Source: Rhizobium terrae
Lineage (GTDB): Bacteria > Pseudomonadota > Alphaproteobacteria > Rhizobiales > Rhizobiaceae
Assembly (NCBI RefSeq): GCF_003425685.1
Contig: NZ_QJKM01000019.1
Span: 37,696 to 101,695 of the forward strand
DNA length: 64,000 nt
Reading direction: 5' to 3'
Shown: in pieces, positions 44,186 through 52,971 of the stretch
How the letters are laid out: each line of letters opens with the position of its first letter
Numbering within the stretch: position 1 is the stretch's first letter
Program-made: the position numbers and the translations under genes
The notes under the pieces: model-generated
Database searches by the model: none
What the model saw: only the letters and a program-made list of their open reading frames with translations
What the model was told of the DNA's origin: nothing

Positions 44186-46120
44186 CTACAAGGTCTCCGC
44201 GACTGGATCAAGTTCGGGCAGGTCATCCTCCTCGGCGACGTCCGCAAATGGCGGCTTTCCAACCTCATACGGTTGGGTAACGAAATCGATGGCACGGACG
44301 AGATATGGGGGCAGCCGGTCACGCATTTCGGCTGGTGTTTCCGGTCGGGCCCGAATGATGGCCGCCAGTTCTTCGGCGACCTCAGCTTTTGATGCATTGC
44401 CGTTGAATACAGGATCGTAGATTTTTACCGCGATTTCCAAATCGGAGAGACCATCGTCTTTCCACCGCTGAAGCTGCTCACTCGCGGTCTCAACAATCCT
44501 CTTCCGCCATTCAGGCCGACGCGACGTAGACTTCGCAAGCAGGACGGCCTGATAGACGCTTTCAGCCAGAAGCGGTTGCAATGCCAAATCGAACTCAAGG
44601 GTCCAGCAGTCTGCAATGAAAGCGTCAACCGGGTCGCCAACATCGCGGCGTAGCGTTTTCATGCGTGCCGAGATTGCATCTGCGTCCAGCTCGTCTTCGG
44701 TCTTCCGTTCGCCGACCAACACCTTGGCCTCCTTTGGCGGAATATCACGGTCAGGTATCAACGCGACCGGAATTCCCACGGCTGGCCCGGCCTTGCGCTG
44801 TAGAATACGACTGTACCGGAAAAGCCCCCTATGACCGATGTTGACGATCGAGACGCCATGGCGACTGAGCGGACGCCCCAGTTTTTCTGCCAGCGCTGGC
44901 AAGAGGAGGTTCTCACCATCCCCTTCAACGACGATTAGCGCGCGAGCAAAAAAGAGATTGGCTTTGGTCGCATCAAGAAAGCGCCGGAGGAATTCATAAT
45001 CGCTAAGATCGAGACGAGTGTAGGCGGCAGCCAAGGGGAAGGCTTGATGGCCGACCATAATGGTCATCGTCTCGAGATCTGCGCCCGCTGCCAATTGGGG
45101 GCTGTGTGTCGTCAACAGAACCTGAACCTGCTTCTGCGCCTCGCCGGCACCAACCGCCGTGCGCTCTGAAAGGACCTCCATAAAGAGCGTCTGATGCTGT
45201 GGGTGGAGATGCGCTTCAGGTTCCTCGATCAGCAAGAAAGGAATTTGATCAGGATGGGACTGCAGAAGCAGTAATTCGGCGGCCATAAAGAGAAGATTGT
45301 TGTAGCCAAGTCCACGTTGAACGCGCCCCCCACCAACTTTGGCATTGAGGTAAAGTTCGAAGCGCTCAAGCACCTGGTCGAATGAGCCATGCGCGCCAAG
45401 GTCCAGAGTAGCGACAAGGGGATCATCGGCAAACGAAAGCTTGTCGAGGAAGTCGGTATTAACGTTACTCGCTATGCCGCGGACAGCCGTATTGTCGCGC
45501 ACATCCTTGTCGGCTGCTTTGAGCGTATCAAGCAACGTCAATTTTCCACCCACAGCACCCGGCTTGCTTTCGGGCCCCATCTGCGGCATGGCGCCTAAGA
45601 TGCGCGAAAGGCGGGACCGACGACCAGCCCTCAGTTCGCGCTCGGCATCCCGAAGAGGCTTCAGGTATGTCGCCTTTAGATATTCGCGCACCTCTCCGTC
45701 GATCGGTAGGCCTTCGCCATCCTTACCGGCTCGATGTTGCGTTGTGATAATGCTGCCCCCACCTGGTGAGAGGCGTCGTGTGCTGCGGATACAGATATGG
45801 AGACGGAGTTTTCCCCTCTCGTTTGTGCACCACTCGAGGAACCGGGATTCCTCGTCCGGCGTAAGCGCATCGAACGTGCAGGTGATTGTAAATTCTGCGG
45901 TTCGGACGCCTGCGGCATCGACGTAGAAGTCCAGCTCATCGGGACGGAGATAGTCATCTCCACGTGTCCAGAGAGCGTATCGGACCGCATCGATAATTGC
46001 ACTTTTCCCGGCGTCGTTGGGACCGACAAGAATGTTGAGGCCTGGCGTGAGTTTCAGCTGCAATGGCGAGGCGGGCTCGAAGCATCGAAAGCCCTGTGCA
46101 AAAATTTCTGAGATGAACAC
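44186..46120 (-). CDS. gajA: OLD-family ATPase-TOPRIM nuclease (GajA-like)
   Basis: A 644-residue protein. The N-terminal ABC-type ATPase has Walker A GPNDAGKSAIID at about 33-44 and Walker B LLIEEPEAHLHPQHQ, followed by LLTTHSPQLAAG. The TOPRIM nuclease domain begins ARALIVVEGDGENLLLPALA with the catalytic Glu, then ALIPDRDIPPKE with the Asp-x-Asp pair. This is the OLD/GajA architecture, which nicks or cleaves DNA and is controlled by nucleotide levels in characterised Gabija. The GTG start at 46,120 follows GTGAGGGC. It heads a minus-strand run of four genes ending with the retron RT. Confidence 0.85.
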   Translation of the reverse strand: MFISEIFAQGFRCFEPASPLQLKLTPGLNILVGPNDAGKSAIIDAVRYALWTRGDDYLRPDELDFYVDAAGVRTAEFTITCTFDALTPDEESRFLEWCTNERGKLRLHICIRSTRRLSPGGGSIITTQHRAGKDGEGLPIDGEVREYLKATYLKPLRDAERELRAGRRSRLSRILGAMPQMGPESKPGAVGGKLTLLDTLKAADKDVRDNTAVRGIASNVNTDFLDKLSFADDPLVATLDLGAHGSFDQVLERFELYLNAKVGGGRVQRGLGYNNLLFMAAELLLLQSHPDQIPFLLIEEPEAHLHPQHQTLFMEVLSERTAVGAGEAQKQVQVLLTTHSPQLAAGADLETMTIMVGHQAFPLAAAYTRLDLSDYEFLRRFLDATKANLFFARALIVVEGDGENLLLPALAEKLGRPLSRHGVSIVNIGHRGLFRYSRILQRKAGPAVGIPVALIPDRDIPPKEAKVLVGERKTEDELDADAISARMKTLRRDVGDPVDAFIADCWTLEFDLALQPLLAESVYQAVLLAKSTSRRPEWRKRIVETASEQLQRWKDDGLSDLEIAVKIYDPVFNGNASKAEVAEELAAIIRARPETPAEMRDRLPPYLVRAIDFVTQPYEVGKPPFADVAEEDDLPELDPVAETL

Positions 46121-46228
46121 TGAATGCCCTCACGACTCACACCTACTATTAGTTCCTCGTTTGCAACTTTTTGAAAAGAGATAGCGTCAATTGGACACCG
46201 AAAATTGCAGTCATCTCGGCGAATGCAT

Positions 46229-46855
46229 CTAGAACGGTAAGCTCTTCTCAACCCCGGGCATCGAGGCGAAGCGAACAGCCCCTTTTGCCCAGACATCACC
46301 CTGGCCAGCGCTTCGTGCAACCGTCTCTAGGTTTGTCAGCAACCACGTCGGCAATTTGGGCTGGCCAACGAGGTTCCTAGCTTTGCTGCGGCACTGCCCG
46401 ATGAACGCTTCCATCCGTTCATGGATCTCCTCGGTCGTAACCAAAGCCGTAAAAGCACCGAAATCCTCAAGGACTCGATAGCGCAAAAAAGGAGGTAGAG
46501 CCCCGGCAAGATCCCAGCAGATCAACGGGACGTCAGCTGCGGGAAAACTCGAATCCTGCGGCAAATAGTGCGGACCGATATCAATCAGCCGTCCAGCCGC
46601 AACGACCCAGTAATGCGCGTGCCCTTCAGCCGCATTTGCGAAACCTTGCATGCCTGCTTGTTGGCCAGATCTAGACACCATAAAGGTGACTGCGTCGCCG
46701 CCCTGGATTGAAGCTTCGTGCCCATAATCTGACAGCAGCGTCTGCATCCCAAATGCCGCGTACATGCATCGCTTGTGATAGTCGGTCGGGAATGAGCGAC
46801 GCAAAGCTCGGTCGACGACGGAAAATGAGCGCGCCACGGCCTTTTCGAACTGCAT
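46229..46855 (-). CDS. DUF2026-like protein with candidate Cys-His-Asp triad
   Basis: A 208-residue protein resembling DUF2026. Cys30 lies in KRCMYAAFG, His81 in HAHYWVVA and Asp92 in GRLIDIG, the spacing expected of a papain/transglutaminase-like fold. The protein at 49,649-50,257 has Cys30, His84 and Asp95 in matching text (YACMYFSTFG, SFHCWIEADGWAID). GGGAG precedes the ATG. It is divergent from the Septu-like ATPase (214 bases between) and follows the retron/Gabija-like run. Function is unknown; peptidase or peptide-modifying activity is a suggestion only. Confidence 0.7.
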   Translation of the reverse strand: MQFEKAVARSFSVVDRALRRSFPTDYHKRCMYAAFGMQTLLSDYGHEASIQGGDAVTFMVSRSGQQAGMQGFANAAEGHAHYWVVAAGRLIDIGPHYLPQDSSFPAADVPLICWDLAGALPPFLRYRVLEDFGAFTALVTTEEIHERMEAFIGQCRSKARNLVGQPKLPTWLLTNLETVARSAGQGDVWAKGAVRFASMPGVEKSLPF

Positions 46856-47069
46856 TTTCTAGTCTCCCGAGATCAAGTCTCCAAACGGCGCGAACTCATA
46901 ACATGTGGCGAAACTACCGTAGCTGCTCAGCGCCGCCGTTCGATGCCCCGAACCCTGTGCACAATGATGCTACCATCGGGCGAGGCCAGTTTGCTTGCAT
47001 GACCAAAATACGTATCATGTATGCCACGCGAGCAATCAGTGGATTCCGCGAAAATGACGTGGAAAACAT

Positions 47070-48704
47070 ATGACGGTCTCGCCTTCGGACACTCCGACAG
47101 AACAGTTCAAGCTCTTTTTCTCTTCACAGACGCCCTCCGACGCCCGATCGATCGAGAACAATACTATCCTCATCACCCCGTCAGGAGACAGTTTCGACGA
47201 TTTCCGCTTCAAGACGCGGATCAATGTGTTCGTTCGCCGGGACTCTGCTCGCCTGATAGCCGAATTTTCCGGCATGATTGGCTTTCTCCAAAGCTCCAAT
47301 GAGGAGGTGAATGGAGCTGATCTCATCAAGAGTGCGGCTCGGGACAAAGCGGTCGTCCCCGAGGATGACCTCCCGAAATTCTTTACGTTACTACCCGACC
47401 TCGATGCCTATCGCCGGCTCGTTGCCGACGCAGACGTCGCTGGAGCCCGCGAAGTCCTGCTGAAGACTTGCGATCTCGTCGCTCTGGGTGAGTTTTCCGC
47501 AAACTCTCCGATTGTGCGCGACGCACCGAACACTGCGGTATTCCAATATTCCTTGACGCGAACCGCCGAAGCTTTTTTTGCCTACAAGAACGCAGGACCG
47601 ATCCTGCGAGGTCTCGGCCATGAAGAAATTGGTCGAATGTCGCCGACAATCGCCGTGTCGTTCAAACTGACGGCTTTTGAAAACAAGCACGAGCTCAGAT
47701 TCAACTTCGACCATACCGGCTTCTTGCCAAAGCGGATGGCGATCATCATCGGGAAGAATGGTGTTGGGAAAAGTCAGGCGCTTAGCACTATCGCGAAGCA
47801 GGCCATAAAAGGCGGCGGCCTGATTGATCCACAAACGGGGGAGCGGGCTCAGTTCAATCGAATGCTGGCATTTGCCCCAACGAAAGAGGCGCTCTCTATC
47901 TTCCCGGGCACGGCGCGACGCCGGCAATATGTTCGCTATTCACGTTATGCCCTGGCGCGATCCACCCCGACTCGAAAAGCCGGCGGTCTGATCAGCGCGA
48001 TCGTCAGCGTCGCCCGGTCGAACCAGGCGATCAAGGATCGCAGCCGATGGCAGATTTTCCTCAATGCACTCGAAGCGCTGGGGGACCCGAAATCCATCTG
48101 TGTCTGGACAAACGACGGCATCATTCCATTGCGCTCATTGAACCGAGGCGGCGAACAGGAAAAACTCCGACGGTTTGCGTCGCTGAACACCCGGCGCGAT
48201 CCGGTCCGTCTCTCCGATGGCAATGCGCTTCGCCTGAGTAGCGGGGAAATCTCGTTCCTCAAGTTTGCGGCCTATGTTAGCTTGGAAATCGACAATAGCT
48301 CGCTTCTTCTCTTCGACGAGCCCGAGACCCATCTGCACCCGAACTTCATAGCGCGCTTCGTTTCGATCCTGGACAGCCTTCTGGCCCAGACCGGGTCCGC
48401 AGCCATCATCGCCACGCACTCTGCCTATTTTCTACGAGAGGTTTTCAGGGAGCAGATCTCGATCCTGAGGGCTGACGCCGACAGACGTATCGAAGTCCAG
48501 AGACCGCGCCTGGCGACGTTCGGTGCAGACGTCGGAGAAATTTCCTACTTCGTCTTTGGAGAAGACGAGCCTTCGTATCTCGCGCAGGAGTTGGAGAGAA
48601 ACATCCAGTCATCGGGGATGACCTGGGATGAGGTCCTCGAAAAATATAGCAATGAGTTGTCCCTGGAATTCCTGAACGAACTTCGGGCCAAGATTTCCGG
48701 CTGA
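47070..48704 (+). CDS. Septu-like AAA/ABC-type ATPase (PtuA-like)
   Basis: A 544-residue ATPase. Walker A IIIGKNGVGKSQAL is at about 226-238, signature LRLSSGEISFLKFA at about 388-400, Walker B SLLLFDEPETHLHPNF at about 411-426, and His450 in AAIIATHSAYFLREV. The roughly 220 residues before Walker A are unusual for PtuA-like ATPases, where it normally lies near the N-terminus; this extension has no recognised family. The stop overlaps the start of the HNH gene by one base (TGATG). ATPase plus HNH is the Septu (PtuA/PtuB) layout, also used as the effector of some retrons. Confidence 0.8.
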   Translation: MTVSPSDTPTEQFKLFFSSQTPSDARSIENNTILITPSGDSFDDFRFKTRINVFVRRDSARLIAEFSGMIGFLQSSNEEVNGADLIKSAARDKAVVPEDDLPKFFTLLPDLDAYRRLVADADVAGAREVLLKTCDLVALGEFSANSPIVRDAPNTAVFQYSLTRTAEAFFAYKNAGPILRGLGHEEIGRMSPTIAVSFKLTAFENKHELRFNFDHTGFLPKRMAIIIGKNGVGKSQALSTIAKQAIKGGGLIDPQTGERAQFNRMLAFAPTKEALSIFPGTARRRQYVRYSRYALARSTPTRKAGGLISAIVSVARSNQAIKDRSRWQIFLNALEALGDPKSICVWTNDGIIPLRSLNRGGEQEKLRRFASLNTRRDPVRLSDGNALRLSSGEISFLKFAAYVSLEIDNSSLLLFDEPETHLHPNFIARFVSILDSLLAQTGSAAIIATHSAYFLREVFREQISILRADADRRIEVQRPRLATFGADVGEISYFVFGEDEPSYLAQELERNIQSSGMTWDEVLEKYSNELSLEFLNELRAKISG

Positions 48705-49582
48705 TGCGCAAACTCCCTTTTCCGATTTTCGATGACATCGCAGGCGTCGACGCACTTGTCGACAACCACAGGCTTGGAAGTTATCCGGGCCTACAGGCAT
48801 TCCGGCAAGCCCTGAAGGCCGGCTATGTGCAGTATGACAGCGTCTCGGGGAACGCACAGGCGGTCGTGCATGTCCCGATCCCGGATCCATTGGATAAATG
48901 GCTGCGCAAACACTACAAAGATTTGCCCACCAGCCACCGCCCTATCGATGACATCCGCGAGGACAATCTTGCACTACCATGTTCGATGTGTGGCTCCTTG
49001 CATGCTCACACGCTGGACCACGTTCTGCCAAAGGAAGATCATCCGGCATTTGCGGTCTTCTCCAAGAATCTGGTCCCGGCATGTGATTGCAACCTGAAGC
49101 GTGGCCAGAACTATAAGGGCAATGCCGTGGGAGCGCGCATCCTCCATCCATACTATGACGCGTGCATGGACGAACGTCTTTACGCAGCGAAGTTTTCCGG
49201 CATGGATGCAACCGTGATCGTAGACCTCGAAATCCTGGTCGCCCTTACCCACCCGGATAGGCCCGCGATCGAATACCACCTGGATAATGTGATCAAGCGG
49301 ACCGGCGCGCTAAACTGGCTGAGAAACCAATGGGTCAAGTTCGTGCGCGCGCCGCGAAAAATCGTCGGGTCCCTGGACTTCATTCCTGCGAACCAAGCTG
49401 AATTGATCGCGGCTATCTGCGAGCATCGAGCGGCGCGTGACTATGCTCAGGGTTCTCTCAACAACTGGGAGTCGATGTTCGCACAGGGCTTGCTCGATCC
49501 TGCAGTCATAGCCTGGCTGTTCCCGAGACTGTCAGCAGCCGGTCGCGACGTCGGGGACCCGGTGATTGCCGTGGCGACGTAG
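48704..49582 (+). CDS. HNH endonuclease (PtuB-like)
   Basis: A 292-residue HNH nuclease. The motif is complete: PCSMCGS (Cys93, Cys96), HTLDHVLPKEDHP (Asp105, His106), FSKNLVPACDCNLKRG (Asn122, Cys127, Cys129), the zinc-stabilised beta-beta-alpha-metal fold. It overlaps the ATPase stop by one base, so production is coupled. The remaining 150 residues are helical and unassigned. In Septu the ATPase controls the nuclease, which degrades nucleic acid on phage infection; that role is inferred here. Confidence 0.85.
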   Translation: MRKLPFPIFDDIAGVDALVDNHRLGSYPGLQAFRQALKAGYVQYDSVSGNAQAVVHVPIPDPLDKWLRKHYKDLPTSHRPIDDIREDNLALPCSMCGSLHAHTLDHVLPKEDHPAFAVFSKNLVPACDCNLKRGQNYKGNAVGARILHPYYDACMDERLYAAKFSGMDATVIVDLEILVALTHPDRPAIEYHLDNVIKRTGALNWLRNQWVKFVRAPRKIVGSLDFIPANQAELIAAICEHRAARDYAQGSLNNWESMFAQGLLDPAVIAWLFPRLSAAGRDVGDPVIAVAT

Positions 49583-49648
49583 ACAGCTGGAAACTCGCCC
49601 CTGAAGACCTAACGTCTAGCCCAAACGAGCGCTGAAAGCACCGTTACC

Positions 49649-50257
49649 ATGCTTATCAAACAAACGGACTATCACAGGATCTACCGGGTCATTAACAGCC
49701 TCGTTGTCAACGAAGGCGGCAATCCCGCATATGCCTGTATGTACTTCAGCACCTTCGGCGCCTTCATCCTCGAGCACCACTACAAGATCAAAGCGGTGCC
49801 CAAAGGCGGTCTCGCCGCCTACAATCTTGGTGGATCGATGCTCCTTTTTGCTGATCACCGCGAGGACGGTTATGTCACCGGCGCCGGTGAAAGCTTCCAT
49901 TGCTGGATCGAGGCCGACGGCTGGGCGATCGATTTCATGGCCCCTGCTTTTTCAGAGACGGCCAGTCCGCTTGGCGTGCCGTCAAAAATGTTCCAACGAC
50001 CCATTTCGGCAATGGCGTCGTCGATCAATGATCTCAACCATTCGGGCTCCTTCTTTTACCAATCGGAGCCTGAAGCGACGGCCGGCCGGTTTGCGGATTG
50101 GCAGGAGCTGCCGATGATCGGGGACCTCGCCAGCATCGCGGTGAAGTGGTTTCGTCGATCTCCCAAGCAGATGCTTCCCTCGATTTCGGTGGGAGACCAG
50201 AAAGGGAACCTCAAACCAGTACCCTTGGTTGGCAACCCTCTCGCTGGTTCGTGGTGA
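49649..50257 (+). CDS. DUF2026 protein with candidate Cys-His-Asp triad
   Basis: A 202-residue protein of the DUF2026 family. Cys30 in YACMYFSTFGAF, His84 in SFHCWIEADG and Asp95 in WAIDFMAPAF line up with the divergent relative at 46,229-46,855. The C-terminal third (VKWFRRSPKQMLPSISV) is shared only loosely. It begins 66 bases after the HNH gene on the same strand, so it may belong to the same operon. Function is not established. Confidence 0.75.
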   Translation: MLIKQTDYHRIYRVINSLVVNEGGNPAYACMYFSTFGAFILEHHYKIKAVPKGGLAAYNLGGSMLLFADHREDGYVTGAGESFHCWIEADGWAIDFMAPAFSETASPLGVPSKMFQRPISAMASSINDLNHSGSFFYQSEPEATAGRFADWQELPMIGDLASIAVKWFRRSPKQMLPSISVGDQKGNLKPVPLVGNPLAGSW

Positions 50258-50434
50258 GCCTATTGATGAGATCAGAGCCTACAACCCCAGTCCTCAACTA
50301 TCGCGTGGCTACCGATTGTCTCGGCAAACGAGGAACTTAGGAGATAGAGAGGAAGCCGTCCTCTGTCCTTCGACATCCTGTTCAAACCGGATATCGGGCG
50401 AAAAGGTAGCCGGATCATTGTATAGGGCTTAGGG

Positions 50435-51502
50435 ATGAAGTGTTTTCGCATCGATGAGGGCGGCTATACGGGGTTTGATTTGCTCAACGCCGATCAGCGC
50501 TTTCAAGGCGCGTCTGCAGTTGCCATTGATAATGATGAAGCTGAAAGACTCATAAGGGAGCATTTTCCAACGCTGCAAGCCTCAGAGCTTAAGTATCGAG
50601 CTCTTTCTCGAAGGCCCGCAAATCATCCGCGTTTGCTCGGCCTCCTGCGTGACATCCATGCACACTTCGACTGCACAACATCGATCGTGGACAAGCGCTA
50701 CCTTTTGACCTTGTTCTTCGTCGATTACGGCGTGGAGCCGTATTATTATGAGCGAGGATTTGACCTTTACGCCGATGGCGGAAACTATGCTGCAGCATCA
50801 CTTCTTTACCTCACAGGGCCTACGCTACTCGGTGAAGCCGAATTCGATGAATTGTTGCTAGCATTCCAGCTGGCCGTGAAGGCGAAAAGTCCCGTAGCCA
50901 GGATCCGGTTGATCTCCGCTGCCCGGAATTTGCGCTGGCAGGAATACCCCGAGCTTCTAGGTCCGCTCGCCAAATATGCATCTCCAGAATGTTGGGATGC
51001 GATCGCTAATCCAGATGTCAACACAGACGCAGCGATGGTTGTTCTTCATTCTATGATCACGCGGCTCGAAATGATGACGACCGGGCCCTATCGCATTGAG
51101 CACGATCAATCCAAGAACCTGCTGACATATCATCCTCTGATCCGGCGTTTCATCGACCATGACCGTGATATCGAGTTCCGACCAACGGAAATCTCCACAA
51201 TGAAATTCCCCCTAAAGCTCCGGGAAGTCACTCAGGTGGACTCGAAAGCAAGCCACGCTGTGCAGATTGCCGACGTGATGATCGGCGCAGCACTGGAGAT
51301 GGCAAGCAACAAGTCCGGATTGAATGCTGGCGGACTAAACCCCGATGATGTCGAGCAACTCTACAGAGTCGGCCAAATGACGAATATGCTACCTTCCCTT
51401 GATTTCGAGGAGCAGAAGCGTTTCCGCAAAGGCACACAGTCGTCCGAAATGATCGACTATCTTGCTGCAAACATAGTAGACCCCAATCCGTCTGATGTCT
51501 GA
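50435..51502 (+). CDS. DUF3800 domain protein
   Basis: A 355-residue protein of the DUF3800 family, predicted RNase H-like fold. The N-terminal acidic motif is MKCFRIDEGGYTGFD, and the C-terminal acidic/His motif is VDSKASHAVQIADVMIGAAL, which pairs with it in the predicted active site. DUF3800 proteins are frequent in defence islands and beside retrons. It follows the DUF2026 gene by 177 bases on the same strand, with no clear terminator between, so it may be part of the Septu-like unit or a separate one. Confidence 0.8.
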   Translation: MKCFRIDEGGYTGFDLLNADQRFQGASAVAIDNDEAERLIREHFPTLQASELKYRALSRRPANHPRLLGLLRDIHAHFDCTTSIVDKRYLLTLFFVDYGVEPYYYERGFDLYADGGNYAAASLLYLTGPTLLGEAEFDELLLAFQLAVKAKSPVARIRLISAARNLRWQEYPELLGPLAKYASPECWDAIANPDVNTDAAMVVLHSMITRLEMMTTGPYRIEHDQSKNLLTYHPLIRRFIDHDRDIEFRPTEISTMKFPLKLREVTQVDSKASHAVQIADVMIGAALEMASNKSGLNAGGLNPDDVEQLYRVGQMTNMLPSLDFEEQKRFRKGTQSSEMIDYLAANIVDPNPSDV

Positions 51503-51539
51503 TGCAGAAGGGAGAGATATGCTCCCGGAGCCCGATGTC

Positions 51540-51557
51540 GTAGGCGCTCGCGCCTAC
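51540..51557. terminator. Short perfect hairpin after DUF3800
   Basis: GTAGGCGC and GCGCCTAC form an 8-bp inverted repeat with a 2-base centre, 38 bases after the DUF3800 stop. No T run follows, so it may be a bidirectional stop or a binding site. Confidence 0.4.
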
Positions 51558-51616
51558 TGGTCATGAAAGACACTAACCTGAGCTCCGTCGCTTTTTCATA
51601 ACCGTATCGCACCGGA

Positions 51617-52774
51617 TCAGACGATCCCCCATGCTCGAAACCTCCCCCTCCCCGTCATCTCCCTGAGGCCGAGCTCCAAAACGATCCGCCGCGCCGCCTG
51701 CGGCGTGACCTCGAGCGTTTTCGCCACCATGCCTGCCGACACCAGCGGCTTTGCGATCACCAGCTCGACCAGCTCCGGCAATTTTGAGGACGTCCGCCGT
51801 CCCTCCAACTTTCGCTCCATGAGCGTGCGCGCCAGCGTCAACCGGTCATGCTCTTTCATACCGATCTCGGCGGCCGCCAAAAGCCCTTGTGCGATGGCGA
51901 GCAGCCGGGTTTCCCGGTCGCGATGCCGGCGCCGATCGACGGGAATGGTTTTGAGGCCGAGATTGACCGCAGCAAGATGGGCGCCGGTGGTGATGCCGGC
52001 TTCACGAAGGATGGAAGCGCAGAATAGCCGGCCGAGCCAGGGCGCATGCTGCAGAACAGAGAGTTCGTTCCAGGCGTCAAGGGCGATGATCGCCTGCAGC
52101 GCCGCTGGCAAGTTTTCCACCTGGTGCAGCACGCCGCGCCATTCGTCGAGCCGGGCATCCTCGTCCCAGTCGAGATCATAGATCATCGGATCTTTTTCCG
52201 GACGGCTGGCCGTCGCGCGGCCGCCGGCGCGGCTGGGCCGCGTTGCGTCCTCGATGGCGGCGGACGATCGGGCCAGTGTCGCATCGATGGCCGCGAGGTC
52301 GACGCCGGGGAGATCTTTGGCTTCATCGCTGTCTCTCCCCTCCCCTTCCGCATCGACGGCAACCGCGATCTGGGCGACGCCGGCGGGTGCCGCAGCTTCG
52401 GCGCCGCCCACACCGGTGTCCGACGTCTGTCGCAGTGTTCTGATACCCTCTGCGGACAGGGCCCAATCCGGCAATTGGCCAGAAATCCGCCGGCGGGTGC
52501 GCAGCACGTCGCGGGCGATGGTGAGTTCGTGGGTTGGGGTGCGGGTATCGCGAAAGGCGTCGTGGAGAACGAGGTCTTCGAGATGGACGAGCTCGCCGTC
52601 GATCCACAGCGAGGCGCAGGCGTCGGCGAAATTCTGGCGCTCGAGGAAGCCGGCGCCGACCGACGATCGGGCAATGCGCTCGTCGAGACGGGTCAGAGCG
52701 ACGCCGGCGTCAAAAGTCGGCCGCATCAGGGCTGTCATGCTGATTTTCGTTAGATCGTAAGCCATTGAAATCAT
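51617..52774 (-). CDS. RHE_PE00001-type protein (DUF1612 with C-terminal HTH)
   Basis: A 385-residue protein of a family found mainly on rhizobial plasmids. The N-terminal DUF1612-type region includes MTALMRPTFDAGVALTRLDE, and the C-terminus is a helix-turn-helix (LPELVELVIAKPLVSAGMVA, EVTPQAARRIVLELGLREMT). An Ala/Gly-rich acidic linker of about 60 residues sits between. It is probably DNA-binding, with role unproven. The alternative ATG is at 52,765. An 18-bp perfect palindrome lies about 70 bases upstream. Confidence 0.82.
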   Translation of the reverse strand: MISMAYDLTKISMTALMRPTFDAGVALTRLDERIARSSVGAGFLERQNFADACASLWIDGELVHLEDLVLHDAFRDTRTPTHELTIARDVLRTRRRISGQLPDWALSAEGIRTLRQTSDTGVGGAEAAAPAGVAQIAVAVDAEGEGRDSDEAKDLPGVDLAAIDATLARSSAAIEDATRPSRAGGRATASRPEKDPMIYDLDWDEDARLDEWRGVLHQVENLPAALQAIIALDAWNELSVLQHAPWLGRLFCASILREAGITTGAHLAAVNLGLKTIPVDRRRHRDRETRLLAIAQGLLAAAEIGMKEHDRLTLARTLMERKLEGRRTSSKLPELVELVIAKPLVSAGMVAKTLEVTPQAARRIVLELGLREMTGRGRFRAWGIV

Positions 52775-52844
52775 GGTAAATGATTTGCTAAACGAACTCT
52801 ATATCTAAATTATTATTCCTCACATGGTACGGCCGCGAGTTGGC

Positions 52845-52885
52845 GTTATAACCATCGATAAGTATCCCTTATCGATGGTTATAAC
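52845..52885. promoter_or_regulatory. Perfect 18-bp inverted repeat between DUF1612 and hipA genes
   Basis: GTTATAACCATCGATAAG (52,845-52,862) and CTTATCGATGGTTATAAC (52,868-52,885) are exact reverse complements around TATCC. The sequence is AT-rich, upstream of the DUF1612/HTH gene and past the 3' end of hipA. It could be a hairpin terminator for hipA read-through, a strong operator, or both. GATAA/TTATC units recur upstream of DUF1403. Confidence 0.65.
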
Positions 52886-52971
52886 TTTATCTATCGTTTA
52901 GTCTTCAAATTATCTTTTCAGCCGTTGACTCATTCGAAAATCGTCCTGTTAACTTTAGGCCGCTGCCTTCG

